Source: Bacteroidota bacterium (GTDB lineage Bacteria; Bacteroidota; Bacteroidia; NS11-12g; UBA9320). Taken from it: a stretch of 44,597 nucleotides of DNA. The notes beneath the pieces are model-generated. The model was not told the origin of the DNA. It made no database searches and saw only the letters and a program-made list of their open reading frames with translations. The stretch is from positions 1 to 44,597 of the forward strand of contig JABIUV010000049.1 of NCBI GenBank assembly GCA_018700895.1, written 5' to 3'. Positions within the stretch are counted from its first letter, which is position 1. Every line of letters begins with the position of its first letter. Shown in pieces: positions 1-9,682 of the stretch. The position numbers were made by a program, and so were the translations under genes.

Positions 1-919
1 CATCACCGTCAATAGTATCAGTACCATTTATAAGTACCCAATCCCAGTAAGTAGGTCCGTTAGTACTAAGATCGATTAAGTTAATAGGAACAAATATTTC
101 AACTATATTCTTATCAGAAACAAAGTTAGAAACTGGAACAGCGGTAGGTGCAACTACAACTACAGATTTTGTAGTAGAGTCTTTTCCTAAACAGTTCTCA
201 CTTACCAACTTAGCTGAATATGTACCCGCCGTAGCAAATATTGTCTCAACGTTAGTAGTAGAATAAGAATTACCATTGATAGTCCAATCGTGAGAGATGT
301 ATCCTGTTTGATTACTATTCACGAAATTCACTATAGAACCTATAAAAACAGTATCAGCAACAAAGAAGTTAGAAGATAATCCTCCTGAAGGAGAAAGTAA
401 TTGAACTGTATAGTCTTCAGTTTCACCCCAAGTATAGTTGCCACAAGAAGCAGTTAATGAACCACCTTGCTCTACAACTTTAACTCTCATGCGAGTGTTA
501 CCTGCAACAGCGTTACAAGGAACAGTAAAGTTAATAGCGTTCACGCCAGTTCCATTACCAGGACTTAGCATTTCTCCTGGATCAGTGAAATCACCGTCGT
601 TGTTGAAATCTATCCAAGCATTTGATCTTCGGGTATAGTTGCCACCACAAGTACCTTGTGTTATTGTAACTGTATAGTTACCTCCAGGAGCCAAATCAGC
701 AGGAGCCACAGAAGTATTGTCAGTATACTGTTGGCAACCTGCAGCTGATGAATTCTCATCAATGGTTACAGAACTTCCTACCAGGACCACGCGGTCGCAC
801 TTAGAATCAAATTGGCTCGCAGCCTGTGATGTGCAATACGTTTGTGCACTTGCCCAACCTGCTATTGAGAATAGCATTAGGGACATTATACCTCTAATTA
901 AGTAATTGTTTTTTGTCAT
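1..919 (-). CDS. Secreted GEVED/PKD-domain surface protein, 5' part only
   Basis: An open frame runs leftward from an ATG at 919-917 and leaves the window still open after 306 codons, so only the N-terminal part is visible. Residues 1-26 form a signal peptide (basic start, hydrophobic core, cleavage near ASAQ). Residues about 96-174 match a GEVED domain: the WIDFNNDGDF stretch near residue 102 and the closing GETEDYTV near 166 are its hallmarks. A PKD-like Ig fold follows at about 183-258, with a second beginning near 262. In Bacteroidota this architecture belongs to large cell-surface adhesin-like proteins exported by the Sec and type IX systems; a C-terminal sorting domain is expected beyond the window but not seen. 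Family level is solid; the function beyond surface exposure is unknown. Confidence 0.85.
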   Translation of the reverse strand, partial: MTKNNYLIRGIMSLMLFSIAGWASAQTYCTSQAASQFDSKCDRVVLVGSSVTIDENSSAAGCQQYTDNTSVAPADLAPGGNYTVTITQGTCGGNYTRRSNAWIDFNNDGDFTDPGEMLSPGNGTGVNAINFTVPCNAVAGNTRMRVKVVEQGGSLTASCGNYTWGETEDYTVQLLSPSGGLSSNFFVADTVFIGSIVNFVNSNQTGYISHDWTINGNSYSTTNVETIFATAGTYSAKLVSENCLGKDSTTKSVVVVAPTAVPVSNFVSDKNIVEIFVPINLIDLSTNGPTYWDWVLINGTDTIDGD

Positions 920-1052
920 GTTACGTTGATTATTTTAAAATATTAGAAACAAATTTCTAAAAAGGTTGCAGTTTTCCAAGTCATTTTTTAAAAAAAGACA
1001 AAATACCTCTTGTAATTACGCGGCTATTCACCCACTTTAGCACCTCAATATT

Positions 1053-4000
1053 ATGACATTTGAAGAAGTATATCAAGAATTAAACCCCAATCAAAAAATA
1101 GCTGTAGACACCACAGAAGGTACGGTGATGGTGGTAGCCGGTCCGGGCACTGGTAAAACACAGGTATTGGGTGCACGTATAGCAAGCATTCTGAAACGAA
1201 CGGATGTGAATCCAGAAAACATTCTGTGCCTTACATTTACAGAAGCAGCCACAACTGCATTGCGAAAACGCTTAAATCAATTTATGGGTGCTGAATCGTA
1301 CAAAGTAAGTGTATATACATATCACGGGTTTTGCAACACGGTGATTCAAGAAAACAGGGACTTATTTGGAATTCAAGACCTAGACCCTGTATCTGAGCTG
1401 GAGGTAAGGGAAGTAATGCGTGAAATCGTAAACGAATTACCACACGATAGTAAAATTAAACGGTATGTGGGTGACGTGTATTACGATATCAGAGATTTAC
1501 TCAAGGTCTTTGGTCTGATGAAAAAAGATAATTTGACATCTGCCGCCTTAGTGAAGAAGGTAGATGATAAACTTCAGGATATGCTTACGGATGAAGCGTA
1601 CTTATTCAAAACCAATTCACGAGGCAACAAAAAGGGTGATTTAAATCCGCGATTGTACAACAAAGACAAAACTCCTTTAGAAAAGCTAAGAGAAGCGGCC
1701 CTGTTGCTAGATGTGTATGATGCTAAGCTGCGTGAGCGTAAGCGGTATGATTTTAATGACATGATAGCTTGGGTACTCGAGGCACTTCATACCAACGAAG
1801 ATTTACTACTTCATTATCAGGAGCAGTACCAGTATTTTTTGGTAGATGAATATCAAGATACGAATGGTGCTCAAAATGAATTGCTCTATACCCTGATTAA
1901 TTATTGGGAAAATCCCAATGTTTTTGTGGTAGGCGATGATGACCAATCAGTATATAAATTTCAGGGAGCTAATGTTGAGAATATTCACGAGTTTTATACT
2001 AGGTACCAAAAGGGTATTAAACTGGTGGTGTTAGACCAAAATTATAGGTCGAGTCAAAATATATTAGACGGTAGCAATGCTATTATAAAACACAATAACG
2101 AGCGACTGGTGGGCAAGGTACCCAATCTTAATAAAGATATCGTAGCATCTAATCCTGCTGTGGCAGACATTCCACAAGCACTAAATATCGTAGAGTACCC
2201 GAATACTTTTCAAGAAACCGTAAGTATTACTGCGAAGCTAAAAAAGCTAAAGAAGGATGGCGTACCACTAAAAGAGGTCGCTATTATGTATAGACAGCAT
2301 AAGCAGAGTGACGACCTTATTAAATACCTAGAGGCCGAAGGGATAAGCTATAATGTGGCCAAAACCCAAAATGTGTTGGAGGTGCCTATTGTTCATCAAC
2401 TTAATAATTTTCTCAACTACATTAGTCTAGAAAGTACAAGTTTGGATACAGGTCAACATCTGCTTTTTGAAATTTTACATTATCATAATTTCAAGCATCT
2501 TTCGGCTTTTGATATAGCACGAATGAGTCAAGCATTTAGTAAGAAGTGGGGGGTAGGTTGGCGAGAACAGCTCAATACCACTGCCCAAGAATTGGAAATT
2601 GACAAAAAAGCCAGTAAGGAGCTGAGAGCATTTTTGGCAGATATAGAATATTGGCTAAAGGAGATGCATAACGTCGCGCTGCAAACATTGGTAGAAGGTA
2701 TAATGTCAAAAATAGGTTTTGTATCGCGAGCATTATCAGCCAAAGATGCTACGTTCCAAATCCAATGTTTGAAGACGTATTATAATTTTCTAAAGGAAGA
2801 AACCGCAAGAGATCCATACTTAAGTCTTAGTGCTTTTTTGCATAAGATTGAGCTACTTACACAGCATAACCTCGGACTGAAATTAAATAAAATAGTACAC
2901 GGAATAGACGGGGTGAATCTGATGACAGTTCATGGGTCTAAGGGACTTGAGTTTGACTATGTTTTTTTGATAAATTGTAATGAGGCTAAGTGGGAAAAGG
3001 AGAAAACAACATTACCCTACAAGCTAAACTTACTTTTGCCCGGTGAGCCACAAAAAGCTATGGAAGAAGAGGCAAGACGCTTGTTTTATGTAGCACTCAC
3101 CAGAGCACGAAAAAACATAGAAGTAAGTTACCCGCTCAAAGATGAGAAAGATAAGGACATCACCAAAAGCCTATTTGTAGTAGAGCTAAAAGAGAGTGGT
3201 GCAGCAGCTGTGCACAAGGAAGAAGCAGACAACGAAGAAATTCTTCACTTCTTGGACTTTATGATGAAGCAAAAGAATGAGGAGTATACCGATTTAATAA
3301 AACAAGATTTTGTAAAAAAAGAGGTAGAAAACTTCAGACTTAGTGCAACCAATCTGAATAGTTACTTGAGATGTCCTGTTTCGTTTTTTTATCAGAATAT
3401 TTTGAGGGTGCCTTCGGCCAAAGGAGAAAGTTCTACATTCGGTACTGCCGTGCATTCAGCACTAGATGGACTATTTAAAAACCTATCAACTTTTGAAAAT
3501 GATAAGATGGCTGTTGAATTTATGAAAAATAGATTTATGTCAGCAATGCATCATAGTAAAGAAGCTTTTACCAAGGAGGGCTTGGAGCGGAGGTTACATT
3601 ATGGTCAAAATATTTTAGAAAAATATTATAATGAGTATTCTGATAAGTGGACTAGCGTTGGAGAAATCCACACAGAACTTCATTTGAAAAATTGCGAAAT
3701 AGATGGAGTGCCAATTCGTGGTCAAATAGACAAAGTAGTCATAAACGACGGTACGGCTCACGTTGTAGATTTTAAAACGGGACAAGTGAAATATGGCAAA
3801 TCCAAAGTGAAGCCGCCAGTTGTGCTGGAAGACAATGAAGACGAGAAAAATCACGAAAAGCGACATGGGGGAGATTACTGGCGACAGGTCATGTTTTACA
3901 AGGCGCTCATAGAAAGTGATAAGACTCAGAATTTGAAAGTGATTTCTGGGGAAATAGACTTTATCGAACCAGAGAATGATGAGTTTAAAAAGATCAAAAT

Positions 4001-4202
4001 TATGGTTTCCAACGAAGAGTATGTGTTTGTAAGAAAGCAAATTAAAAACACGTTCGAGCGTATTCAGAATCTTGAATTTGATGAAGGTTGCGAGAGTGAC
4101 GATTGTCAATGGTGTAATTTTAATAAGCACTACGCAGACAATAGACAGTTCAACAGCTCCGACTTATTGTCCAAAGATTCAGACGAAATGGACGAAACAT
4201 GA
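1053..4202 (+). CDS. UvrD/Rep-type DNA helicase fused to PD-(D/E)XK nuclease
   Basis: A 1049-residue superfamily 1A helicase with a C-terminal RecB/AddB-like nuclease. Walker A (GPGTGKT) lies at residues 30-36, the Walker B/motif II VDEYQDT follows near 267, motif V near VHGSKGLEFD and motif VI near RRLFYVALTRAR. The nuclease is marked by D893 and the D906-x-K908 pair. Four cysteines, C774 before the nuclease and C1013, C1018, C1021 after it, follow the one-plus-three layout of iron-sulfur nucleases such as AddB, Cas4 and Dna2, so a 4Fe-4S cluster is likely. The expected role is end processing in recombinational repair. It stands alone: no addA/recC-like partner lies next to it. The ATG at 1053 opens the helicase fold directly. 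Confidence 0.9.
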   Translation: MTFEEVYQELNPNQKIAVDTTEGTVMVVAGPGTGKTQVLGARIASILKRTDVNPENILCLTFTEAATTALRKRLNQFMGAESYKVSVYTYHGFCNTVIQENRDLFGIQDLDPVSELEVREVMREIVNELPHDSKIKRYVGDVYYDIRDLLKVFGLMKKDNLTSAALVKKVDDKLQDMLTDEAYLFKTNSRGNKKGDLNPRLYNKDKTPLEKLREAALLLDVYDAKLRERKRYDFNDMIAWVLEALHTNEDLLLHYQEQYQYFLVDEYQDTNGAQNELLYTLINYWENPNVFVVGDDDQSVYKFQGANVENIHEFYTRYQKGIKLVVLDQNYRSSQNILDGSNAIIKHNNERLVGKVPNLNKDIVASNPAVADIPQALNIVEYPNTFQETVSITAKLKKLKKDGVPLKEVAIMYRQHKQSDDLIKYLEAEGISYNVAKTQNVLEVPIVHQLNNFLNYISLESTSLDTGQHLLFEILHYHNFKHLSAFDIARMSQAFSKKWGVGWREQLNTTAQELEIDKKASKELRAFLADIEYWLKEMHNVALQTLVEGIMSKIGFVSRALSAKDATFQIQCLKTYYNFLKEETARDPYLSLSAFLHKIELLTQHNLGLKLNKIVHGIDGVNLMTVHGSKGLEFDYVFLINCNEAKWEKEKTTLPYKLNLLLPGEPQKAMEEEARRLFYVALTRARKNIEVSYPLKDEKDKDITKSLFVVELKESGAAAVHKEEADNEEILHFLDFMMKQKNEEYTDLIKQDFVKKEVENFRLSATNLNSYLRCPVSFFYQNILRVPSAKGESSTFGTAVHSALDGLFKNLSTFENDKMAVEFMKNRFMSAMHHSKEAFTKEGLERRLHYGQNILEKYYNEYSDKWTSVGEIHTELHLKNCEIDGVPIRGQIDKVVINDGTAHVVDFKTGQVKYGKSKVKPPVVLEDNEDEKNHEKRHGGDYWRQVMFYKALIESDKTQNLKVISGEIDFIEPENDEFKKIKIMVSNEEYVFVRKQIKNTFERIQNLEFDEGCESDDCQWCNFNKHYADNRQFNSSDLLSKDSDEMDET

Positions 4203-4213
4203 CCAAGAGAGAC

Positions 4214-4243
4214 TTGAAAACTAGCAAACTATACCTACCTTTG
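4214..4243 (+). promoter_or_regulatory. Promoter of the Nfu gene
   Basis: TTG at 4214-4216, a 19-base spacer and TACCTTTG at 4236-4243 match the Bacteroidota -33/-7 promoter (TTG, TAnnTTTG). The start codon lies 18 bases further on, which fits the short leaders common in this phylum. Confidence 0.65.
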
Positions 4244-4260
4244 AAACGTTATAAGTAGCA

Positions 4261-4824
4261 ATGGAATTAGAAGACGTAATCACCGTATACTCAGAAAAAA
4301 CTCCTAACCCGGAGTCGATGAAATTTGTGGCAAACAAGATGATATTGCCTAATGATAGTATCGATTTCAGAACCAAGGAAGGTTTAGATGAGAGTCCTAT
4401 GGCTAAAGAGTTATTCGGATATGACTTTGTAAAGGGAGTTTTTATTATGAATAACTTCGTGTCGGTAACTAAGAAGCCGGATTATGAGTGGTTTGACATC
4501 ATTCCTCAACTGAAAAAATTTGTTCAAGACTACCTAGAGGCCGAAAAGCCAATAGTGGTGGTAAAAGAAAATCTTACCCAAGAGGAAGAATCTGAAGTTA
4601 TTACCAAAATAAAGCAGTTACTCGAAGACCATGTAAGACCAGCCGTAGAGATGGATGGTGGAGCGATAGACTTCAAGAGTTTTGAAGAAGGCATAGTTAC
4701 CGTAACCATGAAAGGATCGTGTAGCGGTTGCCCGAGCAGCACGCTTACGCTGAAAGCAGGAATAGAAAATTTATTAAAAAGAATGATACCAGAGGTAGAG
4801 GCTGTAGAGGCCGAAGCCGCATAA
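4261..4824 (+). CDS. Nfu-type iron-sulfur cluster carrier with N-terminal Nfu_N domain
   Basis: The 187-residue protein has the two-domain layout of eukaryotic NFU1 and its bacterial relatives. Residues about 8-95 form the Nfu N-terminal domain (TPNPESMKF near 14-22). Residues about 110-185 form the NifU C-terminal domain with the cluster-binding C154-x2-C157 in the GSCSGCPSS motif. The family accepts 4Fe-4S clusters and passes them to client enzymes in the cytoplasm. It has its own promoter, and a small T9SS protein follows after 12 bases. A second, single-domain Nfu protein lies at 40828, next to Mrp. Confidence 0.92.
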   Translation: MELEDVITVYSEKTPNPESMKFVANKMILPNDSIDFRTKEGLDESPMAKELFGYDFVKGVFIMNNFVSVTKKPDYEWFDIIPQLKKFVQDYLEAEKPIVVVKENLTQEEESEVITKIKQLLEDHVRPAVEMDGGAIDFKSFEEGIVTVTMKGSCSGCPSSTLTLKAGIENLLKRMIPEVEAVEAEAA

Positions 4825-4836
4825 ATAAAGAATAAT

Positions 4837-5505
4837 ATGATTAAAAAAATTACCCTATTAGTTGCTCTTGTAGCATTCACATTCAATTCATTTGCTCAGA
4901 TATCTTTTGATATCAAAGATTCGTCTGCTTGGTCATTGAATACAAAATTTGATTTTAACCTCACCTCTTACCTTACCAATAATACTACAAGCGAAGCTGA
5001 CTCTGTTTTCGAATGGTACGTTTCAGGATTGGAGAAGCCTAGCGATTGGGATGTAACGGTATGTAGTGGTGCTCTATGTATTCCAAACCCAACGGGTACT
5101 TATGAAGTGAACATTGCCAAGGGTAAGAAAATGGATTTCAAATTGGGTTTCTCGTTTTATAATGTCACAGGAGATGGAAGTGCTTGGGTTGTAGCTCGTT
5201 CGGTAAGTAACCCACTAGCCATTGATTCTTTCCGATTACAAATTAGGGGCGGTACTGCTTCTGTAGAGACAAGTGCTAAAGAAACTTTTAAGGCTTATCC
5301 TAATCCAGTAGTAGATAATGTTACTGTTAGTTTCCAAAACGGAGGAGCTCATAAAGTTATGATATACGATATTTTAGGTAGCTTAAAAACATCAGAAGTA
5401 ATTAATTCTGGAGCCAGCATTAATCTATCTAACTTAGCTAAAGGAATATACGTCATGAAACTAGAAGGAGATAATTCATTCTCTAAAGTGATTCATAAGC
5501 TTTAA
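4837..5505 (+). CDS. Small secreted protein with T9SS type A sorting domain
   Basis: A 222-residue exported protein. Residues 1-21 are a signal peptide ending in FAQ. The middle (about 22-140) is a beta-rich domain of no family I recognise, with two cysteines near residue 75-85. The C-terminal 75 residues form a type A T9SS sorting domain: AYPNPVVDNVTV near 153, then MIYDILG, LAKGIYVMKL, and a basic end (KVIHKL). Such domains direct cargo across the outer membrane and are removed on attachment. The 12-base gap to the Nfu gene suggests cotranscription, with a terminator directly after. Function of the mature domain is unknown. Confidence 0.88.
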   Translation: MIKKITLLVALVAFTFNSFAQISFDIKDSSAWSLNTKFDFNLTSYLTNNTTSEADSVFEWYVSGLEKPSDWDVTVCSGALCIPNPTGTYEVNIAKGKKMDFKLGFSFYNVTGDGSAWVVARSVSNPLAIDSFRLQIRGGTASVETSAKETFKAYPNPVVDNVTVSFQNGGAHKVMIYDILGSLKTSEVINSGASINLSNLAKGIYVMKLEGDNSFSKVIHKL

Positions 5506-5530
5506 AGCTTATATCCATTACAATATTGGA

Positions 5531-5563
5531 AATGCAAATCGTTTGATCGGTTTGCATTTTTTT
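5531..5563 (+). terminator. Rho-independent terminator after the T9SS cargo gene
   Basis: AATGCAAA at 5531-5538 pairs with TTTGCATT at 5551-5558; two further pairs (one G.U) extend the stem, the loop is 8 bases and a run of seven T (5557-5563) follows. Confidence 0.8.
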
Positions 5564-5603
5564 GTGCCTTTGGTTTTCCAGAAATCATAGGGAAGAGCTA
5601 AAT

Positions 5604-5638
5604 CAAAAAAGCTGCACAATCAGAGATTGCACAGCTTA
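5604..5638 (-). terminator. Terminator of the accBC-containing lipid operon
   Basis: Read on the minus strand, a 12-bp stem (two central G.U wobbles) with a short loop is followed by six U. On the plus strand these two pairs become C.A mismatches, so the hairpin is designed for the leftward transcript ending after accC. Confidence 0.78.
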
Positions 5639-5663
5639 TATTTATATGATTTATGGAAATCAG

Positions 5664-7004
5664 TTATTTATTAATATCAAAAGTCTCCATAAACTTGGTG
5701 GTGAAATTACCTGCCTTGAAATCAGGGTCACGCATAAGCTTGAGATGCAGAGGTATGGTCGTCTTAATACCTTCTATGGTAAATTCAGACAATGCTCTTT
5801 CCATTTTCAATATACACTCCTCTCTAGTTTGAGCAGATACAATTAGCTTGGCTATCATAGAATCGTAGTGTGGTGGAATAGCGTATCCTGCGTATATATG
5901 AGAATCTACACGCACACCGTGTCCTCCCGGCTTGTGTAGCACTGTAATCTTACCTGGGCTAGGTCTATAATCATTAAACGGATCTTCAGCATTTATTCTG
6001 CACTCTATCGAGTGTTTTTGAGGTAAATGATTTTGTCCGCTAATAGGATGTCCAGCCGCAAGTTTAATTTGTTCCTTTATAAGGTCAAAATTGATAATCT
6101 CCTCTGTTACAGGATGCTCTACTTGTATACGAACATTCATCTCCATAAAGTAGAATTGCTTATGCTTATCTACTAAGAATTCCACAGTACCTACTCCCTC
6201 GTAGTTTATGGCTTCACCCGCCTTAATTGCCGCATCTCCCATACGAGTTCTGAGGTCTTCATCCGCAAACGGAGATGGAGCTTCTTCTATCAGTTTTTGA
6301 TGTCTTCTCTGTATAGAACAATCCCTCTCGGACAAGTGACATACTTTGCCATACTGGTCACCGGCTATTTGTATCTCAATGTGTCGAGGCTCTTCGACAA
6401 ATTTTTCGAGGTACATGGCATCGTTACCAAATGCTGCTTTGGACTCGGTACGAGCACTATTCCAGTGATCCTCAAACTCTTCCTCATTCCAGATAAGTCG
6501 CATACCTCTTCCGCCGCCACCAGCGGTAGCTTTGAGCATCACAGGGTAACCTACTTTTTCGGCTTCAGATTTTGCCTCTTTCAGGCTTTTGAGAGTGCCT
6601 TCAGATCCAGGTACACAAGGGACGCCGGCAGCAATCATGGTAGCTTTAGCATTGGCCTTGTCACCCATAGCGTCTATCATCTCTGGGCTAGCACCTATAA
6701 ATTTAATACCGTGGTCTCTACACATTTCTGAGAATTGTGCATTCTCGGAGAGGAAACCATAACCCGGATGTATTGCGTCAGCATTGGTTATCTCTGCAGC
6801 AGCAATAATGTTAGGCATACTCAAGTATGACTTAGGGCTAGGTGCAGGACCTATACAAACGGCCTCGTCTGCAAATTTTACGTGAAGCGAATCTTTATCG
6901 GCAGTGGAATATACCGCCACTGTAGCTATACCCATCTCCTTGCAGGTACGTATAATACGTAATGCAATTTCGCCCCTGTTGGCGATTAATATTTTCTTAA
7001 ACAT
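5664..7004 (-). CDS. accC: Biotin carboxylase subunit of acetyl-CoA carboxylase
   Basis: The 446-residue protein carboxylates the biotin of AccB with ATP and bicarbonate, the first half reaction of malonyl-CoA synthesis. The N-terminal domain starts [12 protein letters not shown]; the ATP-grasp domain carries the glycine loop GGGGRGM at 162-168 and the [14 protein letters not shown] stretch near 290; the C-terminal cap follows from about 335. The length is normal for AccC. It sits 6 bases after accB and is the last gene of a leftward operon that ends in the terminator at 5604-5638. The carboxyltransferase subunits are not in the window. Confidence 0.96.
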   Translation of the reverse strand: MFKKILIANRGEIALRIIRTCKEMGIATVAVYSTADKDSLHVKFADEAVCIGPAPSPKSYLSMPNIIAAAEITNADAIHPGYGFLSENAQFSEMCRDHGIKFIGASPEMIDAMGDKANAKATMIAAGVPCVPGSEGTLKSLKEAKSEAEKVGYPVMLKATAGGGGRGMRLIWNEEEFEDHWNSARTESKAAFGNDAMYLEKFVEEPRHIEIQIAGDQYGKVCHLSERDCSIQRRHQKLIEEAPSPFADEDLRTRMGDAAIKAGEAINYEGVGTVEFLVDKHKQFYFMEMNVRIQVEHPVTEEIINFDLIKEQIKLAAGHPISGQNHLPQKHSIECRINAEDPFNDYRPSPGKITVLHKPGGHGVRVDSHIYAGYAIPPHYDSMIAKLIVSAQTREECILKMERALSEFTIEGIKTTIPLHLKLMRDPDFKAGNFTTKFMETFDINK

Positions 7005-7010
7005 TTGAGA

Positions 7011-7490
7011 TTAACTAGGTTCTACCAAGAATAATGGCTGATCATATTCTACAGGTTGAGAATCATCTACCAATACTTTAACAATCTTGCCACTCACCTC
7101 GGATTCTATCTCATTAAATAGCTTCATGGCCTCTATAATGCAGATTACTTGTCCTTTCTCTACTGTATCGCCTACCTCCACAAAGTTTGGTTTGTCAGGG
7201 GATGACTTTCTGTAGAAAGTACCAATCATTGGTGATTTTATTTCTTCTCCTTTTGGCTGTTCGGGTGCTGCGGGTGCCGCGGCTGTCTCTGTTTTGGCAA
7301 CTGGAGCGGGTGTCGGAGCTATGGCCGCTGGGGCAGGTGCAGTTACTGCAGCCGGTGCAGCCACTACTGCAGTTCCAGATGGAAGATTTCTTCTGATTTT
7401 AATCTTGAAATCTTTTTTCTCGATAGAAACTTCATCTACCTTAGAAGATGAAATGAATTTTATAAGTGTTTGAATTTCTTTTAAGTCCAT
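7011..7490 (-). CDS. accB: Biotin carboxyl carrier protein of acetyl-CoA carboxylase
   Basis: A 159-residue carrier with a charged N-terminal segment (1-35), an Ala/Pro-rich linker (about 40-80) and a biotinyl domain (about 83-158). The biotin-accepting lysine is K123 in EAMK. The linker lets the biotin swing between carboxylase and transferase. It lies between fabH and accC on the minus strand; the 43-base gap to fabH shows no terminator, so cotranscription is likely. Confidence 0.95.
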   Translation of the reverse strand: MDLKEIQTLIKFISSSKVDEVSIEKKDFKIKIRRNLPSGTAVVAAPAAVTAPAPAAIAPTPAPVAKTETAAAPAAPEQPKGEEIKSPMIGTFYRKSSPDKPNFVEVGDTVEKGQVICIIEAMKLFNEIESEVSGKIVKVLVDDSQPVEYDQPLFLVEPS

Positions 7491-7533
7491 ATCTTATTAT
7501 CTGTTAAACGAAAGTACTATAATTAGTTGAAGT

Positions 7534-8517
7534 TTATGAATTGTAAGCCCACTTAAGGTACACAGAACCCCAAGTGAAACCTCCACCAAAAGCGGCAAGA
7601 ACGATGTTGTCACCTGCTTTAAATTTATTTTCAAAATCGGAGAAGAGAAGTGGGATTGTACCTGCCGTAGTATTGCCATATCGCTCTATGTTGATGAGAA
7701 CTTTGTCATCATTCAGCTCCATACGTCTAGCTGTGGCATCTATTATTCTCAAGTTTGCCTGGTGTGCACATAGATAGTCTACGTCGTCTCCGGTAAGGTT
7801 ATTACGATCCATTATCTCTCTACTTACCTCTGCCATATTGGTTACAGCAAATTTAAATACCGTTTTACCTTCTTGGTGAACGTAGTGCTCACGGGCGTCT
7901 ATTGTTTCGTGGGTAGGTGGTTTCAGTGAGCCTCCTGCTTTTTGATGTAAAAATTCTTCACCTGAGCCATCGGACTTGAGTACACTGTCTATGATACCAT
8001 TATCGTCTTTACTCGGCTCTAATAGAACTGCTCCTCCACCATCGCCAAATATTACGCAAGTGTTTCTGTCTTGGTAATCTACTATGGCCGACATTTTATC
8101 AGCCCCGCATACGATTATTTTTGTGTGCTTACCTGCTTCTATAAATTTACTTCCTGTTTCTAGAGCGTATAAGAAACCAGAGCACGCAGCACTTATGTCA
8201 AAACTCCACGCGTTAGTTGCACCTACTTTGTGTGACACAATGTTAGCTGTGGAAGGGAAAACACGATCAGGCGTTACCGTGGCTACGATGATAAGGTCTA
8301 TTTCATCTGCAGTTATTCCTCGTTTTTTAAGAAGTTGATTTATGGCTTTTTCACAGATGTCACTTGTGGCTTCACCTGCGGGCATTATATGTCTTTCTTT
8401 TATGCCTGTTCGTGTTTGTATCCACTCATCAGATGTGTCTACAAGTTTTTCGAGATCCTTATTGGTAAGTACTTTTTCGGGCACATAGCCACCTACTGCG
8501 GTAATTGCTGCTCTCAT
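7534..8517 (-). CDS. fabH: Beta-ketoacyl-ACP synthase III
   Basis: The 327-residue enzyme condenses acetyl-CoA with malonyl-ACP to start fatty acid synthesis. The catalytic triad is readable: C112 in DISAACSGF, H252 in AHQAN and N282 in YGNTTAG. The start (MRAAITAVGGYVPE) is the usual FabH N-terminus. It lies 20 bases after plsX in the classical plsX-fabH order and before the acetyl-CoA carboxylase subunits that supply its malonyl substrate. Confidence 0.96.
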   Translation of the reverse strand: MRAAITAVGGYVPEKVLTNKDLEKLVDTSDEWIQTRTGIKERHIMPAGEATSDICEKAINQLLKKRGITADEIDLIIVATVTPDRVFPSTANIVSHKVGATNAWSFDISAACSGFLYALETGSKFIEAGKHTKIIVCGADKMSAIVDYQDRNTCVIFGDGGGAVLLEPSKDDNGIIDSVLKSDGSGEEFLHQKAGGSLKPPTHETIDAREHYVHQEGKTVFKFAVTNMAEVSREIMDRNNLTGDDVDYLCAHQANLRIIDATARRMELNDDKVLINIERYGNTTAGTIPLLFSDFENKFKAGDNIVLAAFGGGFTWGSVYLKWAYNS

Positions 8518-8537
8518 TTGGTTTATACTTGATGGGC

Positions 8538-9485
8538 TTAACTGCTTGTGGCCTCTGAAAAAGACCTTTCTATTTTGGAAATTAGATCAGACTCAACCAC
8601 ATTCTTGGCAAGTCTGATCATGTTTCTAAATGTTTTTTCTTTGGTGATTCCGTGTCCTATGATCACTGGTTTTTTGATGCCGAGTATAGGAGTTCCTCCG
8701 TAGTGTTCAAAATTGAATTTGGTCAGAAAACCATCTTCTACTCCTCTTTTCAGTAAGTTAAAAAAGAATCCTTCGCAAGTTTTTACAATAACATTTCCGG
8801 TAAAGCCGTCACATACTGCTACATCCACTACATCGTTAAAAAGATGTCTTCCTTCTACGTTACCTATGAAATTTATTCCAGTTTGCTCTTTGAGCAACGG
8901 GAAAGCTGCTTTGGTGAGCAGATTACCTTTTTCTTCCTCTTCGCCTATGTTTATCAGTCCTATTCGTGGGTTTTCTATTCCATATACAGCTTTTGCATAT
9001 TCGCTGCCGAGTATAGCAAATTTAGCAAGAGTTTCAGGCTTAACTTCACTATTTGCTCCTACATCTAGTAATACACCAGTAGTGCCGCTTTGTTGCGGGA
9101 GTACGGATGATAGTGCAGGTCTGTCTATACCATTTATAGTTTTTACTTGATACAGGGCAGATACCATCATAGCACCAGTATTACCAGCTCCTAAGAAAGC
9201 GTCTATTTGTCCTTTGGCCAAATAAGCTGTACCAACATTTATACTTGACTCTTTTTTAGAGGCGACTGCTTTGGTGGCGTGATCGCCCATTCCAATACTC
9301 TCACCAGTGTGTACAACGGTGATGTTTGAGTGGTCTAAGTTTTGAGCAAAGGGAACCAATGCGTTTGGTTCGCCAAACACAAAGTATTGTGTATCACAGT
9401 CTGGCAGATTTGCCTCTGTGATAACTGCTTTTAAACATTCTTCGGGTGCAAAATCGCCTCCCATGGCATCAATGCCAATTCTCAT
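8538..9485 (-). CDS. plsX: Phosphate acyltransferase PlsX
   Basis: A 315-residue enzyme that makes acyl-phosphate from acyl-ACP for phospholipid synthesis at the membrane. The N-terminus MRIGIDAMGGDFAPEE, the GESIGMGDHATKAV region and the central GANSEVKPE stretch are family signatures. It follows rpmF by 8 bases, the order rpmF-plsX-fabH being widely conserved. Confidence 0.96.
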   Translation of the reverse strand: MRIGIDAMGGDFAPEECLKAVITEANLPDCDTQYFVFGEPNALVPFAQNLDHSNITVVHTGESIGMGDHATKAVASKKESSINVGTAYLAKGQIDAFLGAGNTGAMMVSALYQVKTINGIDRPALSSVLPQQSGTTGVLLDVGANSEVKPETLAKFAILGSEYAKAVYGIENPRIGLINIGEEEEKGNLLTKAAFPLLKEQTGINFIGNVEGRHLFNDVVDVAVCDGFTGNVIVKTCEGFFFNLLKRGVEDGFLTKFNFEHYGGTPILGIKKPVIIGHGITKEKTFRNMIRLAKNVVESDLISKIERSFSEATSS

Positions 9486-9493
9486 AAGCCTAT

Positions 9494-9679
9494 TTATTCG
9501 GCGTTATTAGGTTCTATAACTTGAACTCCGCGGTACATACCTGTTTCAAGATTAAGTCTGTGGTAAAGGTGTACTTCGCCAGTAGACTCATCTCTATGGA
9601 GTTGTCTGTTACCTAATTTGTAATGAGTTCTTCTTTTGTCTCTTCTTGTTTTGGAAATCTTACGTTTAGGATGTGCCAT
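9494..9679 (-). CDS. rpmF: 50S ribosomal protein L32
   Basis: A 61-residue basic protein starting [21 protein letters not shown], the standard bL32 N-terminus. The paired zinc cysteines found in some L32 proteins are absent, as in other zinc-independent forms. It lies 3 bases after the DUF177 gene and 8 before plsX. Confidence 0.95.
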   Translation of the reverse strand: MAHPKRKISKTRRDKRRTHYKLGNRQLHRDESTGEVHLYHRLNLETGMYRGVQVIEPNNAE

Positions 9680-9682
9680 TAT

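Noticed and set aside
3615-4130. Minus-strand frame of 171 codons within the helicase gene.
   Set aside because: It is AT-rich antisense, with no family, start context or neighbours, and the plus-strand nuclease domain explains the bases.
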